Below, one piece after another: positions 39,790-48,912 of a stretch of 49,064 bases of DNA (its first letter is position 1; each line of letters opens with the position of its first letter). The position numbers and the translations under genes are program-made. Source of the DNA: CAZOJJ01 sp964580105. GTDB taxonomy: Bacteria > Bacteroidota > Rhodothermia > Rhodothermales > Rubricoccaceae. The stretch is from positions 1-49,064 of the forward strand of contig CAZOJJ010000020.1 in assembly GCA_964580105.1 (NCBI GenBank). The letters are read 5' to 3'. Under the pieces are notes generated by a model. The model worked only from the letters and a program-made list of their open reading frames with translations. It ran no database searches and was not told where the DNA came from.

Positions 39790-42700
39790 TCAGCCCGTGG
39801 GAGAGGTGCCGCCCCGGCCGAGGAGTCGCTCCAGCGCGTGCTGCCAGCTCGTGAACGCCGCCTCGTAGCTGACGCCCACGCCGTAGGCGCCGTACGGCGT
39901 GACCCCGACGCTGGTGCCGCCGAGGAGCTCGCTCTCGCGGCGGTAGAACACCTCCAGCGCCACGGCCGGCGTCAGCTTCACCTCGACGGCCACCTCGCCC
40001 CGGAGCCCCTCGTTCGCCGGCTGGTTGGCGAGCTGCTGGTAGACGCCTTCACCCCGGATCACCAGCCGCTCGTCGAGGAAGCGGAGCGCCACGCCGTAGG
40101 TGAGGTCGAAGTCCTGGAGCTGTTCGCCCGGCTGCACGCCTAGGAGCACCTCCACGCGGTCCGACGCGAGGGCCTGGCTGAGGAACAGGTTCAAGCGGTT
40201 GGAGACGAGCTGGGAGAGCGACGTGAAGAGCAGCGCGTCGGCCGCCTCCGTGATCGCGCCGCCGCTGCCGGCCACGTTCTCGACGGGGGCGAGGAGGAAC
40301 GTCCCGGTGAGGAGCACGCTCGTGGCGTAGAGCGCCTGGCGATCGGCGTCGTTGAGGAGCGGGCGGAGCGCCTCGGCGGCGGCGGCGGTGGCCCCGCCCC
40401 GGGCGTCGGCGTCGAGGTCGAGGGCGAGGGAGACGAGCGGGCTCGTGAGCCGGCCGCCGACGCGGGTACGGACGACGAGGGGGATGCGCTGGTCATCGAG
40501 GCCGGCCAGGCCGAGGCCTGCCAGCGAGGCGCGCGTGCGGTAGTCGGCCGTGAGGTCGATCTGGGCGTCGAGCGGGTCGCCGTCCCAGGTGAGCGCGCCG
40601 CCGGGCTCGATCTCGAACCGCCGCGTGAACACGTCGCCCGCGACGAAGGCGTAGCTCCCGCCCGCGACGGTGAACGTGCCGAACGTGCGGAAGACGCCCT
40701 CGCCAATCGAGAGCTGGAGATCGGCGCTCCCCCGCGCGTCGATCACGTCGCCGATGCGTGGGTCAAAGACGAGGTGGACCGTGGAGCCCGGCGGAGCCGT
40801 CACGTTCAGGTTCATCTCGAACCCCTCGGAGAACGTCCGCTCGCCCTCGGGTTTCGGGCCGATCACGCTCGTGCGTCGCTTCCGGTCCGGCACGCGCCCG
40901 GCGGCGTCGGCGAAGACGAGGAAGCCCGGGTCGGCCTCGACGGCGTCCGAGGCGATGGGGATGAAGATCTCGCTGTCGGGTGTCGTGACGGCGTCGGCGG
41001 AGCGGAGGACGACGCGGTCGAGGGGCCCGGTGAGCGTGGCGGTCCCGCTGGCGCGAATGGTGCCGTAGAAGGGGAGGTCCGGGCGTCCGCCGGGCACGTC
41101 CACGATCTCGACCGCGCGGAGGTCGGCGCGGAGGTCGAGCGAGAAGAAGCGGTAGTCGTTGAAGAGGACGCTGCCGGCTACGGTGCCGGTGCCGCCGGCC
41201 TCGTCGGTCAGCCGCACGGCGTCGAGGTGGATGCCGCGCCGGTCCACCCGGGCCGTCCCCTCGCAGCGGATGGCGAGGCCGTACTGCGGGATCGAAGCCG
41301 AGGCCTCCGGGACCGTCAGCTCCGCCTCGAAGAGAGGCTGGGAGAAGTCGCCGGTGATGCGCCCCGTGCCGGTGGCGTACCCGGAGGCGCCCACCACGAG
41401 GTCGGGGAAGAGGTAGTCGAAGAAGAACAGGTCGGCCCGCTCCGCCGTCACGGCGAGGTCGAGGAGGCCGGCGTCACGGGCGCCGTCGCGCGCCCGACTC
41501 GGAAGGCGGAGGCGGCCCTCGATGGAAAGGTCGCTCTCCTCGAGGGTGAGGGGATGGGGGATGACGGCACCGGGCGGGAGACGGCCGAGCTGGACGTCCA
41601 CGGCCACGGCTTCCGTGCCGGGGAGGAAGCGGCTGGTGAGGGCGAGGCGGCCGAGGACGTGATCGCCTAAACGAAGCTGGGGAACGGCGGCGGTGCCCGT
41701 CACCGCCGGCTGAGAAAGGAGCCGCGTCACGGCGAGGCGGGCGTCGAGCCGGCCGCCCGGGTACTCGTCGTTCCAGTGGGCCTTCGCCGCCCGGGCGATC
41801 TCTCCCAAGTCGAACCCGTCCACCTCGGCGTAGAGCGTATCGGCCGGCGCGTCCGAGAGCACACCCCGGAAGGCGACGCGCTGCTCGCTCGAATCGCGGG
41901 TGACGGCGAGGGCGCGGATCACGGCCGCCTCGGCGTAGAGGTCGACGACCTGGGGGCCGGCGGCGCTCCACCGCGCCTCGCCCACGTCGGCGGCGGCACG
42001 GGTGAGGGTGAGGCGGTTGCGGTCGGGGAGGAGGGCCAGCGTCCCGCCGAGGTCGATGCGGTCGCCCGAACCGGGGCGGAGGGCTCCGAGGCCGAACGTG
42101 GCCTCCTCGTCGGTCAGTGCGACGTCGAGCGTGACATCGTGCGTCGTCCACCCGCCCAGTACGAGGGAATCGGCCGAGGCCGACAAGGTGAGATGGGGAG
42201 GGAGGGGGGCTTCGGCACGGCGCTGCTCCAGGCGGCCGGTTACGGCGACTCCGCGCCCCCGGCTGCCGCCGAGGCCGATGGCGTCGCTCCCTACGTTGAA
42301 ATCCAGCGTGAGCGCATCGCTGCCGAGGGCGCCGGTGGCGTGGATGCCGGTGCCGCGCGCGAGGTCGGGCAGGTTCGGGATGAGGGCGCGGAGGGCGGCC
42401 GGATCGTGCAGCCGCACGTCCAGCGTGAAGGGCTGAGGCACGCGAATGAGCGCGGGCGGGACGGGCGGCGGGCGCAGGACCGGCTCGCCGCGGAGAGGCT
42501 TGGCGTAGGCCGCCTCGGCGGCCCGGACGAGGGCGGCAACCCAGTACGGTCCGAGCACGGCGGCGGTCTCGGCGTCAATCTCGCCGTCCACCTCGGCTTC
42601 TACGACGGGCGACGTGAGGCGCAGGCGCGGGCCGGGCTCGTCCGGCGGAGTGAGGGCCAGGCGCAGGGATCCGGTCGGTAGTGCGTGCGGTGCGCCGCCG

Positions 42701-44343
42701 GCTACGAGCACGGCTTCCCTCAGCTCGGCGTCTACGGCAGCGCGGAGCTCGGTGAGGGCGGGCGCCTCGAGGTCGAGCCGAACGGGGCCGGTGAGACGCG
42801 TCGCCGGGGCGGTGGGCCAGAGGCGCTGCACGTCGAATGCAGAAAGGTCGCCGTCCACGAACAGCGTCGAGGCGATGCGGTCCCCCCGGACGGTCCCATC
42901 GAACCGGCTGTCGCCCTGGCGCAGCGCGAGTCGAGCGTCGAGGTGCTGCGCTCGCACCACCCCCTCGGCCGCGAGGGAATCGGCGCGTCGCCCGGCGAGG
43001 GTGGAGGGGCCGAGGCGCAGCCGGAAGGTCGTGGCCGCCGAATCGCCCGATGCGGCCTGCTCGGTGGTGAGGGTGCCCGACAGTGCTCCCGTCAGGTCGG
43101 TCCGCCCGCTGAGCCGTCCCGGGTCGAGGCCGTCGAACGCGGCGTCGAGGGCAAAGCGGGGGCGGCGACCGCGTTCGAGGGCGAGCCGGATCGTTCCCTC
43201 GGCCTCGCCCGCCTCGGTCGTCGCGTCGAGGTCGGCGGCGAGGCGGAGGCGGCCGTCGTGCACGACGCCTTCGACCCGGCCCTCGGCCGTAGCGAGGCCG
43301 AGCGAGCGGAGCACATCGGGAAGCGGCAGCGTGGGGAGGACGGCGTGGAGGTCCGCCTCTCGGAGGCGCAGGGCAGGCACGTCGAGGGCGAAGGCGAGCG
43401 AGTCCGGGAGGCCGCGCACCCGGCCGGAGGTCTCTACCGCCGTCTCGCCGCGTGCAAGGCGCAGGTCGGCCACCCGGAGGTCGGCCAGTGAGCCGGACAC
43501 GGCTCCGCGCAGAGTGACGACGTCCGCCATCGGGAGCCGTGGGAGGAAGGAACGCAGGTCGGCGGTTGCCACGCGGCCCTCTCGCAGGGTCGCATCCAGA
43601 GTCGGTTCGGCGTCCAGGCCCTCGATGCGTACCGATCCGGACAGGCGCGAGTGCGCCGTGGCAAAGCGGACGTCCTCGGCGGCGAGGCGGTCGCCTTCCA
43701 TCGCCGCCTGTCCGGCCAGCATCTGCACCGTCACGTTCCGGTCGGGCAGATGAAACGCCGCATGGGCGAGCCCGAGCCGCTTCACGTCCTGGCGCCAGTC
43801 CAGCGACAGCTCGGCGTCGAGGCGGGCCACGCGGAGGTGGCGGTAGTCGAACAGGGTACCGGCGGCGACGGCCTCGGGCGCCGGGCCGTCCACGTGCAGG
43901 GTCAGCACTCCCCCCTCGATTCGCAGGTCGGCCGCGTGGAGGGCGAACGGTTCGGAGGGGGCGGAGGACGGACGGCGCCTCCGCAGGGCTTCGGCCAGGT
44001 TCCACGCGCCCGTCGAATCCCGGTGCAGGTCGAGGCGGGGGCGGAACAGGGCGATCTCACCGGCCTGGAAGGCGCGGCGGAAGAGCGAGCGCCACGAGGG
44101 GCGGAGGACGACGGAGTCGGCCGCAAGGACGAGCGCGCCGTCCGGATCGTAAAGGCGGAGGTCCCGTGCATAGAGGTCGCGCACGAGGTTGCCCGTCACC
44201 CGGCCCACCTCGACGCGCCCGGCGTAGGTGCGGTTGAACGCGGCCGCCGCCTGCCCGGCCACGGCGTCGCGGCCCACCTGCGTGCGCGTGAGCACGACGA
44301 AGAGCCCGGCCAGGAAGAGGACGAGCACCGCCGCGACGCGCAC
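39790..44343 (-). CDS. tamB: TamB/DUF490-family translocation and assembly protein
   Basis: A 1517-residue protein with one N-terminal membrane anchor (RVAAVLVLFLAGLFVVLTRTQVGRDAVAG) and then long beta-helical repeats of the AsmA/TamB type spanning the periplasm. The C-terminal DUF490 region is clear: GSYAFVAGDVFTRRFEIEPGG, then ADYRTRASL, VPLVVRTRVGG-like text and QLVSNRLNLFLSQALASDRVEV. TamB-like proteins carry lipids or help assemble proteins at the outer membrane. The GTG at 44343 is the first standard start; the frame is open about 20 codons further but with no ATG. No TamA/BamA-like partner is in the window. Divergent from the dsbD-like gene. Confidence 0.9.
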   Translation of the reverse strand: MRVAAVLVLFLAGLFVVLTRTQVGRDAVAGQAAAAFNRTYAGRVEVGRVTGNLVRDLYARDLRLYDPDGALVLAADSVVLRPSWRSLFRRAFQAGEIALFRPRLDLHRDSTGAWNLAEALRRRRPSSAPSEPFALHAADLRIEGGVLTLHVDGPAPEAVAAGTLFDYRHLRVARLDAELSLDWRQDVKRLGLAHAAFHLPDRNVTVQMLAGQAAMEGDRLAAEDVRFATAHSRLSGSVRIEGLDAEPTLDATLREGRVATADLRSFLPRLPMADVVTLRGAVSGSLADLRVADLRLARGETAVETSGRVRGLPDSLAFALDVPALRLREADLHAVLPTLPLPDVLRSLGLATAEGRVEGVVHDGRLRLAADLDATTEAGEAEGTIRLALERGRRPRFALDAAFDGLDPGRLSGRTDLTGALSGTLTTEQAASGDSAATTFRLRLGPSTLAGRRADSLAAEGVVRAQHLDARLALRQGDSRFDGTVRGDRIASTLFVDGDLSAFDVQRLWPTAPATRLTGPVRLDLEAPALTELRAAVDAELREAVLVAGGAPHALPTGSLRLALTPPDEPGPRLRLTSPVVEAEVDGEIDAETAAVLGPYWVAALVRAAEAAYAKPLRGEPVLRPPPVPPALIRVPQPFTLDVRLHDPAALRALIPNLPDLARGTGIHATGALGSDALTLDFNVGSDAIGLGGSRGRGVAVTGRLEQRRAEAPLPPHLTLSASADSLVLGGWTTHDVTLDVALTDEEATFGLGALRPGSGDRIDLGGTLALLPDRNRLTLTRAAADVGEARWSAAGPQVVDLYAEAAVIRALAVTRDSSEQRVAFRGVLSDAPADTLYAEVDGFDLGEIARAAKAHWNDEYPGGRLDARLAVTRLLSQPAVTGTAAVPQLRLGDHVLGRLALTSRFLPGTEAVAVDVQLGRLPPGAVIPHPLTLEESDLSIEGRLRLPSRARDGARDAGLLDLAVTAERADLFFFDYLFPDLVVGASGYATGTGRITGDFSQPLFEAELTVPEASASIPQYGLAIRCEGTARVDRRGIHLDAVRLTDEAGGTGTVAGSVLFNDYRFFSLDLRADLRAVEIVDVPGGRPDLPFYGTIRASGTATLTGPLDRVVLRSADAVTTPDSEIFIPIASDAVEADPGFLVFADAAGRVPDRKRRTSVIGPKPEGERTFSEGFEMNLNVTAPPGSTVHLVFDPRIGDVIDARGSADLQLSIGEGVFRTFGTFTVAGGSYAFVAGDVFTRRFEIEPGGALTWDGDPLDAQIDLTADYRTRASLAGLGLAGLDDQRIPLVVRTRVGGRLTSPLVSLALDLDADARGGATAAAAEALRPLLNDADRQALYATSVLLTGTFLLAPVENVAGSGGAITEAADALLFTSLSQLVSNRLNLFLSQALASDRVEVLLGVQPGEQLQDFDLTYGVALRFLDERLVIRGEGVYQQLANQPANEGLRGEVAVEVKLTPAVALEVFYRRESELLGGTSVGVTPYGAYGVGVSYEAAFTSWQHALERLLGRGGTSPTG

Positions 44344-44661
44344 GGCGTTGTGGGGGATATGAAAGTGCCGGGGGGGCAGGGGAGAACCGTGGGGGTGCGT
44401 GTCCCGTCTGAGCTACGCCGTGGAGGCCGGGCACCCGCCGCGGCCACCGAAGCAGACGAACGAACGCGCGAACGGGAACGATTACAAGGGCCGGGCCGCG
44501 GATTCGTTTCGGTTTCGCACGACGCCCCCGCTTCACCGTGCCTACCATCGGGGCAGGCCGATCCGCCCTGTACCCGTCCTCGTTGATGTGCTAAATTAGC
44601 AGCACCCATGCGGAATTCCCTCCGTCCCGCGTTCGCCTCGTCGAACCCGCTGCCGGCGCCG
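44344..44661. other. Divergent intergenic region with AT-rich palindrome
   Basis: About 318 bases between the start codons of tamB and the dsbD-like gene. The 13-bp palindrome TGCTAAATTAGCA at 44589-44601 is conspicuously AT-rich here. It overlaps TAAATTAG, a partial match to the Bacteroidota -7 box, and may be promoter or operator for the plus-strand gene. An earlier in-frame ATG of that gene lies at 44608, only 7 bases past the palindrome. Confidence 0.4.
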
Positions 44662-46785
44662 ATGCGCGTTCTCCTGCTTCTCGCACTGACCGCTTCGCTG
44701 GTGGGGCCGCGCGCCGCCGCGCAGGCCGACCCGAGTCCGCACTCGGACGCGGCGCTGGTGAGCGAGGTCACGAGCGTCCGCCCCGGCGAGCCGTTCACGG
44801 TGGCGCTCCGGCTGACGATGGACCCCGGCTGGCACAGCTACTGGCGCAACCCCGGCGACTCGGGCCTGCCGACGACGATCGCCTGGACCGTGCCCGACGG
44901 TTTCGCGGTCTCGGCCCTCGCGTGGCCGTTCCCCGAGCGCATCGAGGTCGAGCCGTTCGTGAGCTACGGCTACCACGACGAGGTGCTCCTGCTCGTCGAG
45001 GTCTCGCCGCCCGCCGACCTCGGCGCCGAGGTGGTCACCCTCGCCGGCAAGGCGGACTGGCTCATCTGCGCGGAGATCTGCCTTCCCGCCACGGAAGAAG
45101 TCGCGCTTACGCTGCCCGTTCGCGATGCCGCACCGGAGCCTGACGCTACCTGGGCGGAGGCGTTCGAGACCACCCGCGCCGCCCTTCCTGTACAGGCGCC
45201 CGGTTGGACCGCTCGCGCCTCCTCGGTGGAGGGCGGCTACGAGCTCGACCTGACGCCGCCGCTCGGCGGGGGCGGCACGCTCGACGGCGTCGCCTTCTTC
45301 GCCGACACGGCGGGCGTCATTCAGCACGCCGCGCCGCAGTCCGTCGAGGCGGACGGCGAGGGGTATCGGATGGCGCTGGCGCGCTCGGAGTTTGCAACCG
45401 ACGTGCCCGAGCGACTCACGGGCGTTCTCGTTGCGCCGGAGGGAGCGACGTGGGACGGCACGCACCGCGCATGGGTCGTGGACGTGCCGCTGACCGTGCA
45501 GGAGGCCACGGCCCTCGCCGCGCCTGCCGTCCACCGACTGACGCTGTGGACGGCCCTGCTGCTGGCGTTCGTGGGCGGCCTCATCCTCAACCTGATGCCG
45601 TGCGTCTTCCCGGTCCTCTCCATCAAGATCCTCGGGTTCGCCCAGGGGCGAACGGCGGAGCGGGCGGTGCTGCGGACGCACGGACTCGTCTTCGGCCTCG
45701 GTGTGGTCGTGTCGTTCCTCGCGCTCGCAGGCGCCCTGTTGGCGCTCCGTGCGGGCGGCGAGCAACTCGGGTGGGGCTTCCAGCTCCAGAGTCCGTGGGT
45801 CGTCGCCGGCCTCGGGCTGCTGATGGTGGCGCTGGGCCTCAACCTCGCCGGCGTCTTCGAGTGGGGGTTCGGCCTCGCGAGTGCGGGCGGGCGGATCGAC
45901 CGCCGCGAGGGGCTCGGCGGCGCGTTCTGGAGCGGCGTGCTGGCCACCGTCGTGGCGACGCCCTGCACGGCCCCGTTCATGGGCGCCGCCATCGGCTCAA
46001 CCCTCACGATGCCCGCTCCAGCGGCGCTCCTCGTGTTCGCCTTCCTCGGCCTCGGGATGGCCACGCCCTACGTGCTCCTCTCGCTCTTCCCGCAGTGGAT
46101 CGCGCGGCTTCCGAAGCCGGGGCCGTGGATGGAGACGCTCAAGCAGGCCCTCGCCTTCCCGCTTTTCGCCACGGCCGTCTGGCTCGTGCTCCTCTTCGGT
46201 GAGCTGACGACGTTGCGCGGCGCCACGTGGCTGCTCCTCGCCATGACCGCCCTCGGTCTGGCCGCGTGGATCCTCGGCCGATGGACGGCCCCCACGAGCA
46301 CGATTCGCGCCCGGTGGGTGTCGCGCGGTTTCGCTGCGGCGGCCCTGCTGGTCGCCGTGCTCTTCACTGCGCGAGGCGTCGAGACGCCGGAGGCGCAGGC
46401 GGCCGGCCTGTGGCAGCCGTACGACGCAGAGGCTGTGGCCCGGCTCGTGGCCGACGGGCAACCGGCGTTCGTGGACTTCACGGCGACGTGGTGCCTCTCG
46501 TGCCAGGCCAACAAGGCCGTCGCCCTCCGCACCGAGGCGGTCGAGGCTGCCTTCCGCGAGAAAGGGGTCACACTCTTCGAGGCCGACTGGACGCGGCGCG
46601 ACCCGGCCATCACGGCGGCGCTGGAGTCGTTCGGCCGCAGCGGCGTCCCGCTCTACGTGCTCTACCCCGGTGACGGTGCCGAGCCGTTGCTGCTGCCGGA
46701 GCTGCTCACGCCCGGCCTCGTCCTCGACGCCCTCGAGGCCGTCCCAACCGTCGTTGCGGGCGAGCCCCGGGCCACCGAATCCTGA
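44662..46785 (+). CDS. DsbD/ScsB-like transmembrane thiol reductase
   Basis: About 707 residues. After the signal peptide MRVLLLLALTASLVGPRAAAQA comes a DsbD-alpha-like periplasmic domain (GWHSYWRNPGDSGLP) with paired C136/C140 (DWLICAEICLP). An eight-helix CcdA/DsbD core follows, with its two conserved cysteines in NLMPCVFPVLSIK (C314) and ATPCTAPFMG (C435). The C-terminal thioredoxin domain has C611-L-S-C614 (FTATWCLSCQANK). It carries electrons from cytoplasmic thioredoxin across the membrane to periplasmic partners. An in-frame ATG at 44608 exists but would put 18 charged and Pro-rich residues before the signal peptide. The gene 25 bases downstream encodes a secreted redoxin, a likely partner. 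Confidence 0.92.
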   Translation: MRVLLLLALTASLVGPRAAAQADPSPHSDAALVSEVTSVRPGEPFTVALRLTMDPGWHSYWRNPGDSGLPTTIAWTVPDGFAVSALAWPFPERIEVEPFVSYGYHDEVLLLVEVSPPADLGAEVVTLAGKADWLICAEICLPATEEVALTLPVRDAAPEPDATWAEAFETTRAALPVQAPGWTARASSVEGGYELDLTPPLGGGGTLDGVAFFADTAGVIQHAAPQSVEADGEGYRMALARSEFATDVPERLTGVLVAPEGATWDGTHRAWVVDVPLTVQEATALAAPAVHRLTLWTALLLAFVGGLILNLMPCVFPVLSIKILGFAQGRTAERAVLRTHGLVFGLGVVVSFLALAGALLALRAGGEQLGWGFQLQSPWVVAGLGLLMVALGLNLAGVFEWGFGLASAGGRIDRREGLGGAFWSGVLATVVATPCTAPFMGAAIGSTLTMPAPAALLVFAFLGLGMATPYVLLSLFPQWIARLPKPGPWMETLKQALAFPLFATAVWLVLLFGELTTLRGATWLLLAMTALGLAAWILGRWTAPTSTIRARWVSRGFAAAALLVAVLFTARGVETPEAQAAGLWQPYDAEAVARLVADGQPAFVDFTATWCLSCQANKAVALRTEAVEAAFREKGVTLFEADWTRRDPAITAALESFGRSGVPLYVLYPGDGAEPLLLPELLTPGLVLDALEAVPTVVAGEPRATES

Positions 46786-46810
46786 TCCCTTCCCACCAGC
46801 CTGTTCCGCC

Positions 46811-47422
46811 ATGCGCACCCGCCTGCTCCCCGCGCTCGTCGCACTGACCGTTTTCGGTTTCGGCCTTCCCGGCGCCGGTTCGGCGCCCGGTGACCCCGCG
46901 CCGGACTTCACGCTGACCGACACCTACGGCACCGCCCACACGCTCTCGGACTACCGGGGCCAGTGGGTCGTCCTCGAATGGCTCAACTACGACTGCCCGT
47001 TCGTTCGCAAGCACTACAACGGGCAGAACATGCAGGCGCTTCAGGCCGAGTACACCGAGCAGGGTGTCGTCTGGCTCTCCATCGTCACCTCGCCGCCCGG
47101 CGAGCAGGGGTACTTCCCGCCCGAGGAGATGAACGCGCGGACGGAGGCGCACGGCGGGCGGCAGACGGCCGTGCTCTACGACAGTGACGGCACCGTCGGC
47201 CGCGCCTACGGCGCCCGGACGACGCCGCAGATGGTCGTCATCACGCCCGAGGGCGAGGTCGTCTACAACGGCGCCATCGACGACCGGCCGACGCCCGCCC
47301 CCGCCTCCCTGGAGGGTGCGACGAACTACCTCGCCCGGGCGCTCGACGAGGCGATGGCCGGGCAGCCCGTCTCCGTGCCGACGTCCCAGCCGTACGGCTG
47401 CGCGGTCAAGTACGCCTCGTGA
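46811..47422 (+). CDS. Secreted redoxin (AhpC/TSA-thioredoxin family)
   Basis: A 203-residue protein with signal peptide RLLPALVALTVFGFGLPGAGSA and a peroxiredoxin/thioredoxin-like fold (APDFTLTDTYGTAHTLSDYRGQWVVLEWL). The active-site region reads NYDCPFVRKHY with a single Cys62, as in the DCPFVRKHY subgroup of Bacteroidota redoxins; a second cysteine, C197, is near the C terminus (QPYGCAVKY) and could be the resolving residue. TTPQMVVITPEG contains the cis-Pro strand. It may reduce peroxides or disulfides outside the membrane with electrons from the DsbD-like protein encoded just upstream. Role inferred; family strong. Confidence 0.88.
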   Translation: MRTRLLPALVALTVFGFGLPGAGSAPGDPAPDFTLTDTYGTAHTLSDYRGQWVVLEWLNYDCPFVRKHYNGQNMQALQAEYTEQGVVWLSIVTSPPGEQGYFPPEEMNARTEAHGGRQTAVLYDSDGTVGRAYGARTTPQMVVITPEGEVVYNGAIDDRPTPAPASLEGATNYLARALDEAMAGQPVSVPTSQPYGCAVKYAS

Positions 47423-47428
47423 TCTCCG

Positions 47429-47463
47429 CTCCCTTCGCCTCGGTGCCGCCGAGGCGAAGGGAG
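47429..47463. terminator. 15-bp perfect hairpin between convergent genes
   Basis: CTCCCTTCGCCTCGG (47429-47443) pairs perfectly with CCGAGGCGAAGGGAG (47449-47463) over the loop TGCCG. It lies 6 bases past the redoxin stop and 28 bases past the stop of the opposite gene, as expected for a bidirectional terminator, though T-tracts are weak. Confidence 0.75.
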
Positions 47464-47491
47464 GCTCACTGAAGGGAGTCCTTCGCGGCCG

Positions 47492-48832
47492 TCATCTCAC
47501 CACCGTGATCGGCCGCGTCAGCACCTTGCCCGCCGCCGCCGCCCGCACGACGTAGACCCCGCTCGGGAGCGCGGACGTGTCCAGCGCCAGCGTGTGCCGC
47601 CCGGCGCCGAGCGCGAGCCCGTCGGCGAGCGTGGCCACACGACGGCCCAGCGCGTCGTAGACGGCCAGGCGTACCCGGCCCGCCTCGGGCAACGTGAGCA
47701 CGAGCCGCGCCGTGCCCTGCGACGGATTCGGATGCACCTCCAGCCCAATGCCACGCTCCTCCGGCACGGATGCAGGCTCGTTCGCCACCACCACCGGCGC
47801 AGTCGTCCGGTACACCCACTCCGACTCCAACCCTGCCCGCACCACCGACACGTAGAGCCGCCTCTCCGCATCCAGCGCCACCGACGTGATGGAGCTCTGC
47901 TCCGGCTCCTCCAGCAGACGCCCCACCGCCTGCCACGTCTCGCCCGCGTCCGTCGTCACCTGCACTGCCCCCGTCCGCAGCACCATCAGCGTCTTCGATC
48001 CCCCGAGCGGCAGCAGCAAGCTCCCGGAATCGGTCCCGCCCGTGTCGGGGTCGATGATGTCGCCGAGCTCGAACCACGTCTCCCCGTCGTCGTCGCTGGC
48101 GTGGAAGCGGTAGTTCGGCCGCGTCTGGTCCGACGTGACGGCGAGAATGCGCTGCCCGCCCTCCGGGCGCTCGACGAGCACGAAATTGTAGGCGCCGTAG
48201 CGTAGGTATTCCCAGAAGCTCGACGGCTGGAAGGTGTGGGCGGAGTCGTCGGAGACGGTGATGCCGTTGGGGCCGCCGGCCAGCACCCGCCCGGAGGGGA
48301 GCCCGATCACGGCAGCATTGGGGTTCCAGGAGACGCCGGTCTGCATCTCGGCCTCGCGCCAGGTGGCGCCCCGGTCCTCCGAGGCGGCGACACCAATGTC
48401 GAGGACGGCGAGGAGCCAGCCGGCCAGCGGGCCGGAGGGCACCTCTACGAGTCCCATGCGGGAGACGAACGGGCTCACCTCTGACCAGGTCGCCCCCGCA
48501 TCGGTCGTGCGGTAGATGTCGAAGTTCGAGACGACGACGGTGTCGGCGCGGCCGAGCGCGCCCGCCGGGCCGAGGGGGAGAATGTAGGGTGCGTAGATGT
48601 CGTCGTTGAGTTCGACCCAGGTACCGGGCCAGCCGGCCGAGAGGTCGAGGTAGTAGAGGGGCTGGCCGTCGGCCCAGAGGGTGCCGGCGGCGTCGAAGGC
48701 CAGGCCACGGATGTCAAGGGGCCTGTCGCCGACCTTCTCCCAGGTGAAGCCGCTCCCCAGTGGGAACGACTGCGCCCGTGACACGCTGGGCAGGAGCAGC
48801 AGCACGAGAACGAGATCGAGGCGGATACACAT
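47492..48832 (-). CDS. Secreted beta-propeller-like protein with T9SS sorting domain
   Basis: A 446-residue protein. The signal peptide starts at ATG 48832 (LDLVLVLLLLPSVSRAQ). The body contains repeated exo-sialidase/BNR-like Asp-box units (RTTDAGATWSEV, SEDRGATWREA, SDDDGETWFEL, TTDAGETWQAV), implying a beta-propeller like photosystem assembly/Ycf48-type or glycosidase-like repeats, with no catalytic residues recognised. The C-terminal type A sorting domain (VHPNPSQGTARLVLTL, VYDALGRRVATLADG, GVYVVRAAAAGK) sends it to the cell surface. An upstream ATG at 48916 would read through the terminator hairpin and is rejected. Confidence 0.85.
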   Translation of the reverse strand: MCIRLDLVLVLLLLPSVSRAQSFPLGSGFTWEKVGDRPLDIRGLAFDAAGTLWADGQPLYYLDLSAGWPGTWVELNDDIYAPYILPLGPAGALGRADTVVVSNFDIYRTTDAGATWSEVSPFVSRMGLVEVPSGPLAGWLLAVLDIGVAASEDRGATWREAEMQTGVSWNPNAAVIGLPSGRVLAGGPNGITVSDDSAHTFQPSSFWEYLRYGAYNFVLVERPEGGQRILAVTSDQTRPNYRFHASDDDGETWFELGDIIDPDTGGTDSGSLLLPLGGSKTLMVLRTGAVQVTTDAGETWQAVGRLLEEPEQSSITSVALDAERRLYVSVVRAGLESEWVYRTTAPVVVANEPASVPEERGIGLEVHPNPSQGTARLVLTLPEAGRVRLAVYDALGRRVATLADGLALGAGRHTLALDTSALPSGVYVVRAAAAGKVLTRPITVVR

Positions 48833-48849
48833 CTCAAGCGGGGACAGAC

Positions 48850-48898
48850 GAGAAACAGAACAAGTCGCCCCGCCCGAAAGAACCTTCGGCGGGGCGAC
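48850..48898 (-). terminator. Intrinsic terminator of the partial right-edge gene
   Basis: Read on the minus strand, a 14-bp stem (GTCGCCCCGCCGAA with TTCGGGCGGGGCGAC, one bulged base; 48864-48898) is followed by a T-rich stretch TTGTTCTGTTTCTC. It lies just after the stop at 48913 and before the next gene's start, so it separates two T9SS cargo genes. Confidence 0.8.
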
Positions 48899-48912
48899 CA
48901 CGATGAGAGAAC

